32,453 nucleotides of DNA from Sphingobacterium cavernae (GCF_008520265.1 NZ_VIQM01000026.1:31902-64354); one strand, 5' to 3'; counted from the stretch's first letter, positions 8,614 through 17,550 are shown. Notes: generated from the sequence alone by a model not told the origin. Program-made: numbers and translations.

Positions 8614-10206
8614 CTATAATATTGTATCTTCTAATACGTCTGCATGATTTGGGAAGTCTGTTGTATAATGCAATCCCCTACTCTCTTTACGGTTCATCGC
8701 AGATTTAACCACCAAATATGCTACCTGAATAACATTTCGCAATTCACAAAGTTTCACAGAAAGCTTTGTATTTTTATAAAAAGATTCTGTTTCCTCATGC
8801 AACAAACCTAATCTTCGCATCGCTCTCTCTAATCTAAAGTCCGAACGAACGATTCCTACATAATCAGACATAAACTTTTGTGTTTCACGAAGATTATGCG
8901 TTACTAAAATATCTTCATTTAATAATTTAGTATTTGAATCATCCCAATCAGGTATATTTTCCTTATAAGAAATTGAATTAATTTTCTTTTCAGCATCTAC
9001 AAAAATACGATGTGCATACACTGCGGCTTCTAATAAAGAATTGGAAGCCAATCGATTAGCACCATGTAGACCAGTAGAAGAGCATTCGCCACATGCATAC
9101 AAATTCTCGATACTACTAGCGCCATATTCATCAACCAATATACCTCCACACAAATAATGTGCAGCCGGGGTTACTGGAATATAATCTTTAGTCATATCTA
9201 AACCAATAGAAAGACATTTTTCGTAGATATTTGGAAAATGTGAAAGCAAATCTTCTAACGGTTTATGCGTGATATCTAAATACACATAATCCAAACCAGA
9301 TTTTTTCATTTCAGAATCAATGGCACGCGCTACGATATCTCTTGGAGCTAATGATCCACGTGAATCATACTCTTCCATGAAAGATTCTCCATTTGCTCTT
9401 CGCAAAATTCCACCGAAACCGCGTACAGCTTCCGAAATTAAAAATGCTGGATATTCGCTTGGATTGTATAAGGCTGTAGGATGGAATTGAATAAATTCCA
9501 TATTACGTACTTTTCCTTTGGCTCTATACACCATCGCTATACCATCACCGGTTGCAATAGTTGGATTAGTCGTACTTGAATATACATGACCAGCACCTCC
9601 AGATGCCATTAAAGTAATTTTGGATAGAAATTTTTCTACAATTCCTGTACGTGTATTAAAAGCATAAATTCCGTAGCATTCTATATCCGTAGATTTTTTA
9701 TCCACATGTACCCCCATATGGTGTTGCGTAATCAAATCTACAGCGAAATAATGCGTAAGAATTTCAATATTTGGATGTTGATGAACTTTCTCTAGCAATG
9801 CACGCTCTATCTCATAACCCGTAATATCCTTATAATGTAAGATACGATGTGCAGAATGTCCACCCTCTTTTGCTAAATCATATTCACCAGAATCTTCCTT
9901 GTCAAATGAAGTCCCATATGCTATCAATTCTTCAATTCGCGCTGGACCTTCCTTTATTACGTTTTCCACAATTTGTGGATTACATAAACCATCACCTGCA
10001 ATTAATGTGTCTTCAATGTGATTTGCAAAGCTATCTGATTGATCTGTAACCACTGCCACACCACCTTGTGCATATTTTGTATTTGATTCATCTTCGTTGG
10101 ATTTTGTAACTATTAACACTTTACCAACATTCGCAGCTTTTAATGCAAAACTCAAACCTGCAATTCCCGACCCTACTACCAAAAAATCTACTTTTCTTTC
10201 CGACAT
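8614..10206 (-). CDS. nadB: L-aspartate oxidase NadB
   Basis: 530 residues, full length. N-terminal FAD loop VVGSGIAGLSFALKA (GxGxxG at 12-17), then KYAQGGVAVV, the family's flavin-site block, then GGHSAHRILH, EFIQFHPTALY, SEAVRGFGGILR, and ECSSTGLHGANRLASNSLLE near residue 390. It oxidises L-aspartate to iminoaspartate, the first step of de novo NAD synthesis, and hands it to NadA, encoded divergently across the gap to the right. nadC is not in the window. A near match to the -7 element (rc of CAAATTAA, 10235-10242, 7 of 8) lies upstream. The ATG at 10204-10206 fits the family start. Confidence 0.96.
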   Translation of the reverse strand: MSERKVDFLVVGSGIAGLSFALKAANVGKVLIVTKSNEDESNTKYAQGGVAVVTDQSDSFANHIEDTLIAGDGLCNPQIVENVIKEGPARIEELIAYGTSFDKEDSGEYDLAKEGGHSAHRILHYKDITGYEIERALLEKVHQHPNIEILTHYFAVDLITQHHMGVHVDKKSTDIECYGIYAFNTRTGIVEKFLSKITLMASGGAGHVYSSTTNPTIATGDGIAMVYRAKGKVRNMEFIQFHPTALYNPSEYPAFLISEAVRGFGGILRRANGESFMEEYDSRGSLAPRDIVARAIDSEMKKSGLDYVYLDITHKPLEDLLSHFPNIYEKCLSIGLDMTKDYIPVTPAAHYLCGGILVDEYGASSIENLYACGECSSTGLHGANRLASNSLLEAAVYAHRIFVDAEKKINSISYKENIPDWDDSNTKLLNEDILVTHNLRETQKFMSDYVGIVRSDFRLERAMRRLGLLHEETESFYKNTKLSVKLCELRNVIQVAYLVVKSAMNRKESRGLHYTTDFPNHADVLEDTIL

Positions 10207-10327
10207 AAACCTATTGTATGCTTAAAAATTGAAACAAATTAACAAATAATGTGGAAAACGTGTAAATAAAACGTTAATTAAATTTTAAAACTATTTATTA
10301 TTCCACAAACCGACATATTTACACACA

Positions 10328-10343
10328 TGTTTCACGTGACGAG
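10328..10343 (+). promoter_or_regulatory. Half parS-like site in the candidate origin
   Basis: TGTTTCACGTGACGAG keeps the first 12 bases of canonical parS and loses the last four. Half-conserved, so binding is uncertain. Confidence 0.35.
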
Positions 10344-10464
10344 TATGAAAAAATAGACGATATATTAACAATTATTTAACAAGGAGTAATTCACAAAATC
10401 TTATGGAAAATAAAAAATATGAAAAATCACAGTACTGTAAATCAGCACTAAAAGATCTGATATC

Positions 10465-10473
10465 TGTGGATAA
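10465..10473 (-). promoter_or_regulatory. DnaA box (perfect)
   Basis: TGTGGATAA, whose reverse complement TTATCCACA is the highest-affinity Escherichia coli DnaA box sequence. Confidence 0.65.
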
Positions 10474-10523
10474 ATTGTTGAAAAGTACAAGATAACTCAA
10501 AAATGAAATTTAAAAACATACAG

Positions 10524-10541
10524 TTATCCCCATTTTCCACA
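10524..10541 (+). promoter_or_regulatory. Abutting pair of DnaA boxes
   Basis: TTATCCCCA (10524-10532, 8 of 9) is followed without a gap by TTTTCCACA (10533-10541, exact TTWTNCACA match), both on the same strand. Confidence 0.55.
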
Positions 10542-10629
10542 GACTAATAAACAATAAGACTCTCTCTTATAAAAAAGATTATTATTTATTGAAAAAAAGG
10601 AATGTGAATTTCGTTTGAATTTCTTTGTT

Positions 10630-10637
10630 TACTTTTG
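10630..10637 (+). promoter_or_regulatory. -7 promoter element for nadA
   Basis: TACTTTTG, an exact TAnnTTTG match, 47 bases before the nadA ATG. A TTTG at 10614-10617 is too close (12 bp) to be a normal -33 box. Confidence 0.5.
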
Positions 10638-10684
10638 TGAAGTTGATTAGTCAAAGTGATTAACCAAATTACAGAAGAGAGAGA

Positions 10685-11683
10685 ATGAATAACACTTATC
10701 AAAGAGATTTGGAAGCAAAGGGCTTCATTGATCTTCCTGTGGATCCAAGTTTGGATTTAGTTCAGGAAATTCTACGTTTGAAAAAAGAGAAAAATGCTGT
10801 TATTCTGGCGCATTATTACCAAGATGCTGAGATTCAGGATTTAGCTGACTATATTGGAGATAGTTTGGGGCTTTCGCAACAAGCTGCTAAGACTGATGCA
10901 GATGTGATTGTGTTTGCTGGTGTGCATTTCATGGCAGAAACCGCAAAAATTCTTTCACCTTCCAAAAAAGTGTTATTGCCGGATTTGAAAGCAGGTTGTT
11001 CGTTGTCGGATTCTTGTCCGCCTCATCTTTTTGCAAAATTCAAAGAGCAATATCCTGATCATTTGGTGATTACATACGTCAATTGTACAGCAGAATTGAA
11101 GGCGTTATCGGATATTGTGTGTACTTCGAGCAATGCTGTGCAGATTGTAGAGTCACTTCCAGCTGATCAAAAGATTATTTTTGGTCCCGATCGCAATCTC
11201 GGCGATTATGTGAAGAAGAAAACGGGGCGTGATATGGTGCTTTGGAACGGTGCTTGTATGGTTCACGAGATTTTTTCACGTGAAAAAATTGAAAATCTAC
11301 GTGCAGAATATTCTGGATCAAAATTTATTGCCCATCCAGAATGTGAAGAACATATTTTGGCTGAAGCAGACTACATTGGATCGACTTCTGGAATGTTGAA
11401 ATACACCATTGAAGATGAGGCTTCTACCTATATTGTGGCAACAGAATCTGGTATTTTGCATCAAATGCAAAAATCTAGCCCACATAAAACTTTTATTCCG
11501 GCTCCGCCGAATAATGCTTGTGCTTGCAACGATTGTCCACACATGAAATTGAATACATTGGAAAAATTATACAACTGTTTGAAATACGATCAACCAGAAA
11601 TCGTTCTTCCAGAAGATGTAATCAATAGAGCACAAAAACCGATTGAACGGATGTTGGAAATTTCAGCACGTTTAGGCTTATAA
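10685..11683 (+). CDS. nadA: Quinolinate synthase NadA
   Basis: 332 residues. It condenses iminoaspartate with dihydroxyacetone phosphate to quinolinate using a [4Fe-4S] cluster. The expected three cluster cysteines are visible: Cys105 in [12 protein letters not shown], Cys191 in NGACMVHE, and Cys284 in [16 protein letters not shown]. Other family blocks are [20 protein letters not shown] (40-59) and [15 protein letters not shown] in its [15 protein letters not shown] form (129-143). AGAGAG just before the ATG gives a purine-rich ribosome binding site. A 20-bp parS-like palindrome lies inside the gene at codons 196-202 (EIFSREK region). Divergent from nadB. Confidence 0.97.
   Translation: MNNTYQRDLEAKGFIDLPVDPSLDLVQEILRLKKEKNAVILAHYYQDAEIQDLADYIGDSLGLSQQAAKTDADVIVFAGVHFMAETAKILSPSKKVLLPDLKAGCSLSDSCPPHLFAKFKEQYPDHLVITYVNCTAELKALSDIVCTSSNAVQIVESLPADQKIIFGPDRNLGDYVKKKTGRDMVLWNGACMVHEIFSREKIENLRAEYSGSKFIAHPECEEHILAEADYIGSTSGMLKYTIEDEASTYIVATESGILHQMQKSSPHKTFIPAPPNNACACNDCPHMKLNTLEKLYNCLKYDQPEIVLPEDVINRAQKPIERMLEISARLGL
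11270..11289. promoter_or_regulatory. parS-like palindrome inside nadA
   Basis: ATTTTTTCACGTGAAAAAAT is a perfect 20-bp palindrome. The aligned 16-mer (11272-11287) matches canonical parS at 14 of 16 positions; the core TTTCACGTGAAA is intact. It lies within coding sequence, as many chromosomal parS sites do. Confidence 0.6.
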
Positions 11684-11805
11684 AATTAACATGTTTCACA
11701 TGGAAACTTGATTATTTATGTGGAACACTGTTCAAAAATTTAGAAATGGGGCATTTTTTACATTTTCCCTATTTTTAGCTCTTCTATCCATGGGAGATTA
11801 ATCTG

Positions 11806-11813
11806 TATCTTTG
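11806..11813 (+). promoter_or_regulatory. -7 promoter element for thiL
   Basis: TATCTTTG, an exact TAnnTTTG match, ending 13 bases before the GTG start at 11827. An exact DnaA box (TGTGGAAAA, 11815-11823) sits immediately downstream, across the expected transcription start. Confidence 0.5.
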
Positions 11814-11814
11814 T

Positions 11815-11823
11815 TGTGGAAAA
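11815..11823 (-). promoter_or_regulatory. DnaA box at the thiL start
   Basis: TGTGGAAAA is the reverse complement of TTTTCCACA, an exact TTWTNCACA match, and lies 3 bases before the thiL start. A near match, TGTGGAACA, is at 11719-11727 in the same short gap. Confidence 0.4.
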
Positions 11824-11826
11824 AAT

Positions 11827-12873
11827 GTGAATATGTTTGATAATATAGATAAAACTGATATAAGCGAATTAGGTGAATTTGGTTTAATAAAACACCTTAC
11901 ACAAGCTGTAGAATTGACACAGGAATCTACGCACAAAGGAATAGGTGATGATGCTGCAGTGATGGATTTTACTGGTTATAAAACCTTGATTTCTACGGAT
12001 TTACTATTAGAAAATGTTCATTTCGATTTGCGTTATGTTCCACTTAAACACTTAGGTTACAAGGCAGTACAAGTTAATTTGTCGGATATTTATGCGATGA
12101 ATGGTATAGCATCGCAAATAACTTTTTCTATTGGACTTTCATCTAAATTTCCATTAGAAGCAGTAGAAGAAATTTACGAAGGCGCTTTAATTGCTTGTAA
12201 AAAATTCGGTGTTGATTTGGTTGGTGGTGATACTTCAGCATCATCACAAGGCTTGGTAATTTCTGTGACAAGTATTGGCTATGCAAACGAAGATAAAATT
12301 GCTTATCGCTCAGGTGCAAAAGAAGGTGATTTATTGTGTGTTTCTGGTGACTTGGGTGGAGCTTACGTAGGACTTCAGCTTTTGGAAAGAGAGAAGCAAA
12401 TTTATTTGGAAAATCCTAATATTCAGCCAGATCTAGAAGGTAAAGATTATATTATAGAGCGACAATTAAAGCCTGAAGCACGTAAGGATGTAGTAGAATT
12501 ATTAAAACATTTGGATATTACACCTACTTCTATGATTGATGTATCAGATGGTTTGGCATCAGAGATTTTACATATTTGTAATGCATCAAATGTAGGTTGC
12601 AAATTGTACGAAGATAAAATACCTTTAGATCCAATGACTTACGAAACTGCGCGAGAATTTGGATTGGATCCTACGGTATGTGCATTGAATGGTGGTGAAG
12701 ATTATGAATTGTTATTCACTATTCCTCAAACTGATTACGATAAAGTTAAAGGGCAATTGGATATTTCTGTAATTGGTTATATTACTGAAGTTAATGCCGG
12801 AAGAGAAATGATATCTAAATCAAATAATGTGCATGAAATTAAAGCACAAGGTTGGAATGCTTTTAAAAAGTAA
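11827..12873 (+). CDS. thiL: Thiamine-monophosphate kinase ThiL
   Basis: 348 residues from a GTG start; an in-frame ATG two codons later (11833) is equally possible. ATP-dependent phosphorylation of thiamine monophosphate to thiamine diphosphate. Visible family blocks: EFGLIKHL near the start, GIGDDAAVMDF (metal/ATP-binding GDDAA), STDLLLENVHFD, VQVNLSDIYAMNG (NxSD), VGGDTSAS, SMIDVSDGLASEILHI and ALNGGEDYELLFT. The NLSD, GGDT and GGEDYELL pieces are diagnostic of the ThiL/PurM fold. thiL here is separated from nadA by 143 bp with its own promoter element; no other thiamine gene is nearby, though dxs further on supplies the DXP precursor of the thiazole ring. Confidence 0.95.
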   Translation: MNMFDNIDKTDISELGEFGLIKHLTQAVELTQESTHKGIGDDAAVMDFTGYKTLISTDLLLENVHFDLRYVPLKHLGYKAVQVNLSDIYAMNGIASQITFSIGLSSKFPLEAVEEIYEGALIACKKFGVDLVGGDTSASSQGLVISVTSIGYANEDKIAYRSGAKEGDLLCVSGDLGGAYVGLQLLEREKQIYLENPNIQPDLEGKDYIIERQLKPEARKDVVELLKHLDITPTSMIDVSDGLASEILHICNASNVGCKLYEDKIPLDPMTYETAREFGLDPTVCALNGGEDYELLFTIPQTDYDKVKGQLDISVIGYITEVNAGREMISKSNNVHEIKAQGWNAFKK

Positions 12874-12918
12874 GAATAAAATAACTAAATAGATGGTTAA
12901 TTTTTTTATGTTTATAGC

Positions 12919-13317
12919 ATGAAAAAATTAACCATTTTATTTGCTTCTATAATTTTTCTAGCTGCTTGTGACACTAAAGAAACACGCGTATTTAAGTTTA
13001 CACAACATGTAAACGATAAGGAAAACGAAATAAAGGATGAATTTCTTATCAAATCTAAAGCGTTCTATGTCAATAAGAAAGAAATAAATTTAGATCTGAT
13101 TCTGAAAACAAGGGCGATTGATACGATACCTGGTGTTGATATTCCTAAGATAGAAAAAGTCGTTACAACATTATTTGAAAAAAATCCAAACGGAAAGGAT
13201 ATAATTGATGGCGGAACTGAAGTGAATCTACGGTTATATAATTCTGCTGGTGTGAAAATATCCGAAATTCCACTCAAAGATTACAGTACAAAAGATCTAA
13301 TTATACTGAATAAGTAA
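12919..13317 (+). CDS. Small lipoprotein of unknown function
   Basis: 132 residues with a clean lipoprotein signal: KK, a hydrophobic stretch, and lipobox LAAC with Cys17. The mature part is charged and shows no motif I recognise. A 7-of-8 match to the -7 element, TATGTTTA (12907-12914), lies just upstream, too close to the ATG to be certain. It is 45 bp downstream of thiL, so it may be transcribed from the thiL promoter. A strong terminator follows. Confidence 0.75.
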   Translation: MKKLTILFASIIFLAACDTKETRVFKFTQHVNDKENEIKDEFLIKSKAFYVNKKEINLDLILKTRAIDTIPGVDIPKIEKVVTTLFEKNPNGKDIIDGGTEVNLRLYNSAGVKISEIPLKDYSTKDLIILNK

Positions 13318-13320
13318 TCA

Positions 13321-13353
13321 AAAAAGGTCATTGTTAATTGCAATGACCTTTTT
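13321..13353 (+). terminator. Intrinsic terminator after the small lipoprotein gene
   Basis: Perfect 13-bp stem AAAAAGGTCATTG/CAATGACCTTTTT with a 7-base loop, starting 3 bp after the stop codon. The A run on one side and T run on the other would let it act in both directions. Confidence 0.88.
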
Positions 13354-13384
13354 AGTATATTTAAGTGTACCAAATTATAAACAT

Positions 13385-15301
13385 ATGTCAATATCATTGT
13401 GGACTCCTTCCCAAGACTATGTAGAAAGTTCAGTCTTATTTGCTTTCAAAAATTTTGTAGAATCAAAATACGAATTACAATTTGCTGATTATCATGATTT
13501 TCATCAATGGTCGATAAATAATATAGCAGACCTTTGGGAATCCATACTCCTATTTTTTGATATTAGTTATACGGGTAATTATTCAAAAGTCTTGGATTGG
13601 GATGCAAATAGTGAAAATTTTATTGATGCTAAATGGTTTGATGGTATAGAACTTTCCTATTCGGAACATATTTTTAAATATTATGAAGAAGATAGTATTG
13701 CTTTAAAATTTCAATCCGAATACGAAGATTATGAAGAAATTACTTGGAAGGAATTACATTGTAAAGTGAGTAAGATTCAACAATATTTGTTGGATAAAGG
13801 AATTAAAAAAGGTGATAGAATAGTTGGGGTATTGAATAATCGTGTAGAAACGATAGCTATCTTTTTGGCTGTTAATTCTTTAGGAGCTGTTTGGTCTTGT
13901 TGTTCACCTGATTTTGGAGATAAAGCTCTAGTTGAACGATTTGAACAAATAGAACCCAAGTTACTTTTTATTGAAACAGAATATCAATATAATAATAAAA
14001 AATTCTTTAAAAAGGGAACTTTAGACATGTTGGTAAGTAAGTTAATAACCTTGCAAGAGGTTGTTAATGTGAATGATAGTGTGTGGAAAGTAGAGTTGGA
14101 TAATTACAAATCTAAGGATTTGATGTTTACTAGAGTTCCTTTTTCCCACCCTATTTGGATATTGTATTCGTCAGGTACAACTGGTAAACCTAAAGCTATT
14201 ACGCATAGTACAGGCGGAAATCTTCTGGAGCATTATAAAGCGTTGTCATTGCATCAGAATGTACAAGCAGGAGAAAATTTTTTGTGGTATTCGACTACAG
14301 GTTGGATGATGTGGAATTACGCTTTATCTTCTCTTCTTTGTGGTGGTACATTATGTATTTTCGATGGAATAATAAATCACAATAATAACCAGACTTTTTG
14401 GGATTTCATTAAGCAAGCTCACGTAGATCATTTAGGTGCTGGAGCAGTTTATTTTACTTCTATTGAAGATTTAGATATAAAGAATTACGAACCTAAAGTA
14501 GTTGGATCTACTGGTTCTCCTCTACCGGCATCTACTTTCGAAGCTTTACAAGCTAAATTTCCTAATGCGCATATTATTTCCTTAAGTGGTGGTACAGATG
14601 TTTGTTCAGCCTTTCTATCTGGAAATTCCTTATTGCCTGTATATGCAGGACAATTGCAATGTAAAGCATTAGGTGCTGATATAGCAGCTTACAATGAGCA
14701 AGGTGAGGAAATTATAGATGAAGTCGGTGAATTGATTATAAAGCAGCCTATGCCTTCTATGCCTTTATATTTTTGGAATGATAGTAATAATGAAAAATAC
14801 AAAGAAAGCTATTTTGATAAATTTCCCAATGTTTGGGCTCATGGGGATTGGATCAAGATAAATAGCGATGAAGGAATACTAATTTATGGTCGTTCGGATG
14901 CAACACTGAATCGTGGAGGTGTGCGAATAGGTACAGCTGAAATTTATAATGCTGTAAATGATTTGGAGGAAGTTAAAGATTCTTTGGTTGTCACGACAGA
15001 TGAAAGTGATGGTTCTTCCAAAATGTTGCTATTTGTGCAATTGATAGATGATCTAGAATTAAATTATGAACTTCAAACTAAATTGAAAAGTAATCTCAGA
15101 AAGCAATATAGTCCACGACATGTACCAGATGTTATTTTTCAGGTAAAAGATATTCCATATACTTTGAGTGGTAAAAAGCTAGAAATACCCGTTAAAAAGA
15201 TTTTTTCTGGTGTTTCAATTGAAAAAGTAGTTTCCAAGGATATTATGCGTAATCCGGAAAGTCTTAAAAATTTTTCAGCAATATATCAAAAATACTTCTA
15301 A
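13385..15301 (+). CDS. aacS: Acetoacetyl-CoA synthetase (acetoacetate-CoA ligase)
   Basis: 638 residues of the ANL adenylating superfamily. P-loop YSSGTTGKPKAI (about 275-286), the STTGWMMWN block (about 310-318), SGGTD (adenine-binding region) and YGRSDATLNRGGVRIGTAEI near the C-terminus, with the catalytic lysine region PYTLSGKKLEIPVKK. The N-terminal LWTPSQDYVESSVLFAF and WSINNIADLWESILLFF match acetoacetyl-CoA synthetases better than acetyl-CoA synthetases. The start at 13385 is chosen because an upstream in-frame ATG lies within the terminator hairpin. It would activate acetoacetate, a product of the HMG-CoA lyase encoded further along. Confidence 0.9.
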   Translation: MSISLWTPSQDYVESSVLFAFKNFVESKYELQFADYHDFHQWSINNIADLWESILLFFDISYTGNYSKVLDWDANSENFIDAKWFDGIELSYSEHIFKYYEEDSIALKFQSEYEDYEEITWKELHCKVSKIQQYLLDKGIKKGDRIVGVLNNRVETIAIFLAVNSLGAVWSCCSPDFGDKALVERFEQIEPKLLFIETEYQYNNKKFFKKGTLDMLVSKLITLQEVVNVNDSVWKVELDNYKSKDLMFTRVPFSHPIWILYSSGTTGKPKAITHSTGGNLLEHYKALSLHQNVQAGENFLWYSTTGWMMWNYALSSLLCGGTLCIFDGIINHNNNQTFWDFIKQAHVDHLGAGAVYFTSIEDLDIKNYEPKVVGSTGSPLPASTFEALQAKFPNAHIISLSGGTDVCSAFLSGNSLLPVYAGQLQCKALGADIAAYNEQGEEIIDEVGELIIKQPMPSMPLYFWNDSNNEKYKESYFDKFPNVWAHGDWIKINSDEGILIYGRSDATLNRGGVRIGTAEIYNAVNDLEEVKDSLVVTTDESDGSSKMLLFVQLIDDLELNYELQTKLKSNLRKQYSPRHVPDVIFQVKDIPYTLSGKKLEIPVKKIFSGVSIEKVVSKDIMRNPESLKNFSAIYQKYF

Positions 15302-15750
15302 AAATTTTTCATAGCTACTAATTCTAATTTATAACTAATTACAGGACTTGAACTTTCTGCATTCAATATTAACTTATCGCCATCAAAATGATATTTATAT
15401 TTTCCAGATAAATAGTACGGATATTTAAATTGAAGTGTTCTAATTAATGTATCTTGAAAAGTGATAGTATTGTTTTCAATTGAATATTTACCTGAGCCAG
15501 AAACAACATAATACATATACTTGTCTATTTGATAACTAGTTTTATTTTGATTATTGAATGAGAAAGTATTATCATGATTTAAGAATAATTCTACATTTTT
15601 TAAGATTATATTATAATTCATATCCTTAGCTTGAAAATTGCCAACAAAAGCAGTTGTTGGAAATGGAACGGAAGGTTCATCTTTCTTGCAGGAAGTATTT
15701 AAAATGCTAAGTATACAAAGTAGAGTAGAAATCTTTAATATAGTTTTCAT
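15298..15750 (-). CDS. Lipoprotein of unknown function
   Basis: 150 residues. Signal peptide with lipobox LNTSC (Cys21), followed by KKDEPSVPFP. The rest alternates short beta-like strands (YNIILKNVELFLNHDNTFSF, GSGKYSIENNTITF, YHFDGDKLILN), which suggests a small lipocalin-like beta barrel, but no specific family is recognised. Its stop overlaps the aacS stop region by 4 bp in convergent orientation. It is 56 bp downstream of the carboxyltransferase gene with no visible terminator between, so read-through from that gene is possible. Confidence 0.75.
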   Translation of the reverse strand: MKTILKISTLLCILSILNTSCKKDEPSVPFPTTAFVGNFQAKDMNYNIILKNVELFLNHDNTFSFNNQNKTSYQIDKYMYYVVSGSGKYSIENNTITFQDTLIRTLQFKYPYYLSGKYKYHFDGDKLILNAESSSPVISYKLELVAMKNF

Positions 15751-15806
15751 AATTAATTGTTTAGTATGATTATAACGATATAAAATAATTTTTGCTACAA
15801 AATATT

Positions 15807-17414
15807 TTATGTTTGTATTACCCCAACATTATATCTAGGAATATCTGCATTCTGATTAGCGGCTTCTATTCCCATTGAAATTATCTTTCGTGTGTCTTTT
15901 GGATCAATGACTCCGTCTACCCAAAGTCGAGCTGCTGCATAATATGGGCTTAATTGCTCATTGTAACGGTCTTCAATCTCATTTAATAAAATTTGTTTTT
16001 CTTCTTCACTAAGTAATACCCCTTTAACCTTCAATGTTGCTTCTTGTATTTGTAATAATGTTTTACCAGCTGAAGCCCCACTCATCACCGCCATTTGAGC
16101 TGTAGGCCATGCATAGATTAGTCGAGGATCATAGGCTTTCCCACACATCGCATAATTTCCCGCGCCATAGCTATTTCCTGTTATAAAAGTAAATTTCGGT
16201 ACTACAGAATTCGCCATGGCATTAACCATTTTTGCTCCATCTTTAATGATTCCAGCATGCTCGGAACGAGAACCAACCATAAATCCAGTTACGTCTTGAA
16301 AGAATACTAAAGGAATTTTTTGTTGGTTACAATTCATAATGAAACGAGCTGCTTTGTCTGCGGAATCCGAATAGATTACACCACCCATTTGCATTTCTTG
16401 TGTACCACCTGGTTTCTTTGCTTTCACAATTTCGCGTTGATTAGCAACAATACCTACAGCCCAACCATCTATTCGTGCTAAAGCACAAACAATAGTCTTT
16501 CCATAGTCTTTTTTGTATTCCTCTAAAGAATCCGCATCGACAATAGCGTCTAAGATTGAAATCACATTATAGGGTTTTAACCTGTCTTCCGGTAAATTCT
16601 TGTAGATTGATTCGGGAGTCAATTTGGGTAATTTTGCTACTATTTTAGAATATCCCGCTTTAGGGTTCTCTCCTATTTTATCTATTATATTTTTGATAGC
16701 ATCTAAGCAAGATTCATCATCAGGATATTTGTTATCTACTACACCCGAAATTTCGGTATGTGTAGCCGCCCCACCCAAAGTTTCGTTATCAATAACTTCA
16801 CCAATAGAAGATTTTACCAAATAAGATCCTGCTAAGAATACCGAACTTGTTCCTTCTACGATTAATGCATAATCAGACATAATAGGTAAATAAGCTCCAC
16901 CGGCTACGCAAGAACCCATAATTGCTGCTATTTGTGGAATGCCCATAGCGGACATTTTAGCATTATTTCTAAATATTCGACCAAAATGTTCTTTATCTGG
17001 AAATATTTCTTCCTGCATAGGCAGATAGACACCTGCAGAATCTACCAAATAAATAATAGGTAATTTATTCTCCATAGCAATTTCCTGCGCTCGGAGATTC
17101 TTCTTACCCGAAATAGGAAACCAAGCTCCTGCTTTTACCGTTGCATCATTAGAAACGACAACGCACAATCTATTTTTTACATAACCAAGAACAACAACAA
17201 CGCCTGCATTGGGACATCCGCCATGCTCGACATACATATTATCCGCTGCGAAAGTTCCTATTTCAGTATAAGGGTTTTCTTCATCCAAAAGATAAATAAT
17301 ACGCTCCCAAGCAGTCAGCTTTCCTTTTGATTTATGCTTTTGAATTTTATCAATACCACCGCCTAAGTGGAGTTGTTCGTACTTTTTCTTAAGATTGTCA
17401 AGAAGCTTTTGCAT
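15807..17414 (-). CDS. mccB: Acyl-CoA carboxylase, carboxyltransferase (beta) subunit, methylcrotonyl-CoA type
   Basis: 535 residues, the length of methylcrotonyl-CoA carboxylase beta subunits. Blocks seen: GGGIDKIQKHKSKGKLTAWERI, written here by its key residues GG..K...GKL.A.ERI, near the start; GGCPNAG (66-72); SVFLAGSYLVKSS; LGGAATHTEISGVVD (crotonase-like CoA site); FFQDVTGFMVG; and GNSYGAGNYAMCGKAYDPR, which is characteristic of MccB rather than propionyl-CoA carboxylase. It transfers CO2 from biotin to 3-methylcrotonyl-CoA in leucine breakdown. The biotin carboxylase/carrier subunit is not in the window. Divergent from the acyl-CoA dehydrogenase gene. Confidence 0.88.
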   Translation of the reverse strand: MQKLLDNLKKKYEQLHLGGGIDKIQKHKSKGKLTAWERIIYLLDEENPYTEIGTFAADNMYVEHGGCPNAGVVVVLGYVKNRLCVVVSNDATVKAGAWFPISGKKNLRAQEIAMENKLPIIYLVDSAGVYLPMQEEIFPDKEHFGRIFRNNAKMSAMGIPQIAAIMGSCVAGGAYLPIMSDYALIVEGTSSVFLAGSYLVKSSIGEVIDNETLGGAATHTEISGVVDNKYPDDESCLDAIKNIIDKIGENPKAGYSKIVAKLPKLTPESIYKNLPEDRLKPYNVISILDAIVDADSLEEYKKDYGKTIVCALARIDGWAVGIVANQREIVKAKKPGGTQEMQMGGVIYSDSADKAARFIMNCNQQKIPLVFFQDVTGFMVGSRSEHAGIIKDGAKMVNAMANSVVPKFTFITGNSYGAGNYAMCGKAYDPRLIYAWPTAQMAVMSGASAGKTLLQIQEATLKVKGVLLSEEEKQILLNEIEDRYNEQLSPYYAAARLWVDGVIDPKDTRKIISMGIEAANQNADIPRYNVGVIQT

Positions 17415-17550
17415 AAGTGATTTTTATTAAAATAAAAATTTACAGTTGGTTATTTTATTTAATATTTTAAATATGGTAAAATATAATTTGATTTTTACGA
17501 TATTTATAAAACTAGTTCTTACCTATATATAAACTTAAGGAAAAATCACG

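Larger units (their letters stand above)
10207..10684. other. Candidate replication origin (oriC) in the nadB/nadA divergent gap
   Basis: A 478-bp gene-free, very AT-rich gap. Three 9-mers match the DnaA box TTWTNCACA exactly: 10250-10258 (minus), 10465-10473 (minus, rc reads TTATCCACA) and 10533-10541 (plus). Five near matches (8 of 9) lie at 10299-10307, 10317-10325, 10387-10395 and 10524-10532 on the plus strand, the last directly abutting an exact box. A half parS (10328-10343) is inside. The stretch at 10561-10620 is almost pure A/T and could serve as the unwinding element. Neighbouring mnmG, parS, dnaA and dnaN support an origin region. The upstream gap of dnaA also has DnaA boxes and is the alternative. 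Confidence 0.6.

Noticed and set aside
9352..9367. TGATCCACGTGAATCA in nadB as another parS (13 of 16)
   Set aside because: The TTTCACGTGAAA core is broken on both sides and the bases encode a conserved RGSLAPRD-type segment of NadB; too weak to list as a site.
11692..11707. TGTTTCACATGGAAAC after nadA as a parS
   Set aside because: Only 12 of 16 with a broken centre; it forms a GTTTC/GAAAC inverted repeat but not the parS palindrome.
13331..13384. Start of acetoacetyl-CoA synthetase at 13331
   Set aside because: It lies inside a perfect terminator hairpin; the ATG at 13385 fits the family N-terminus.
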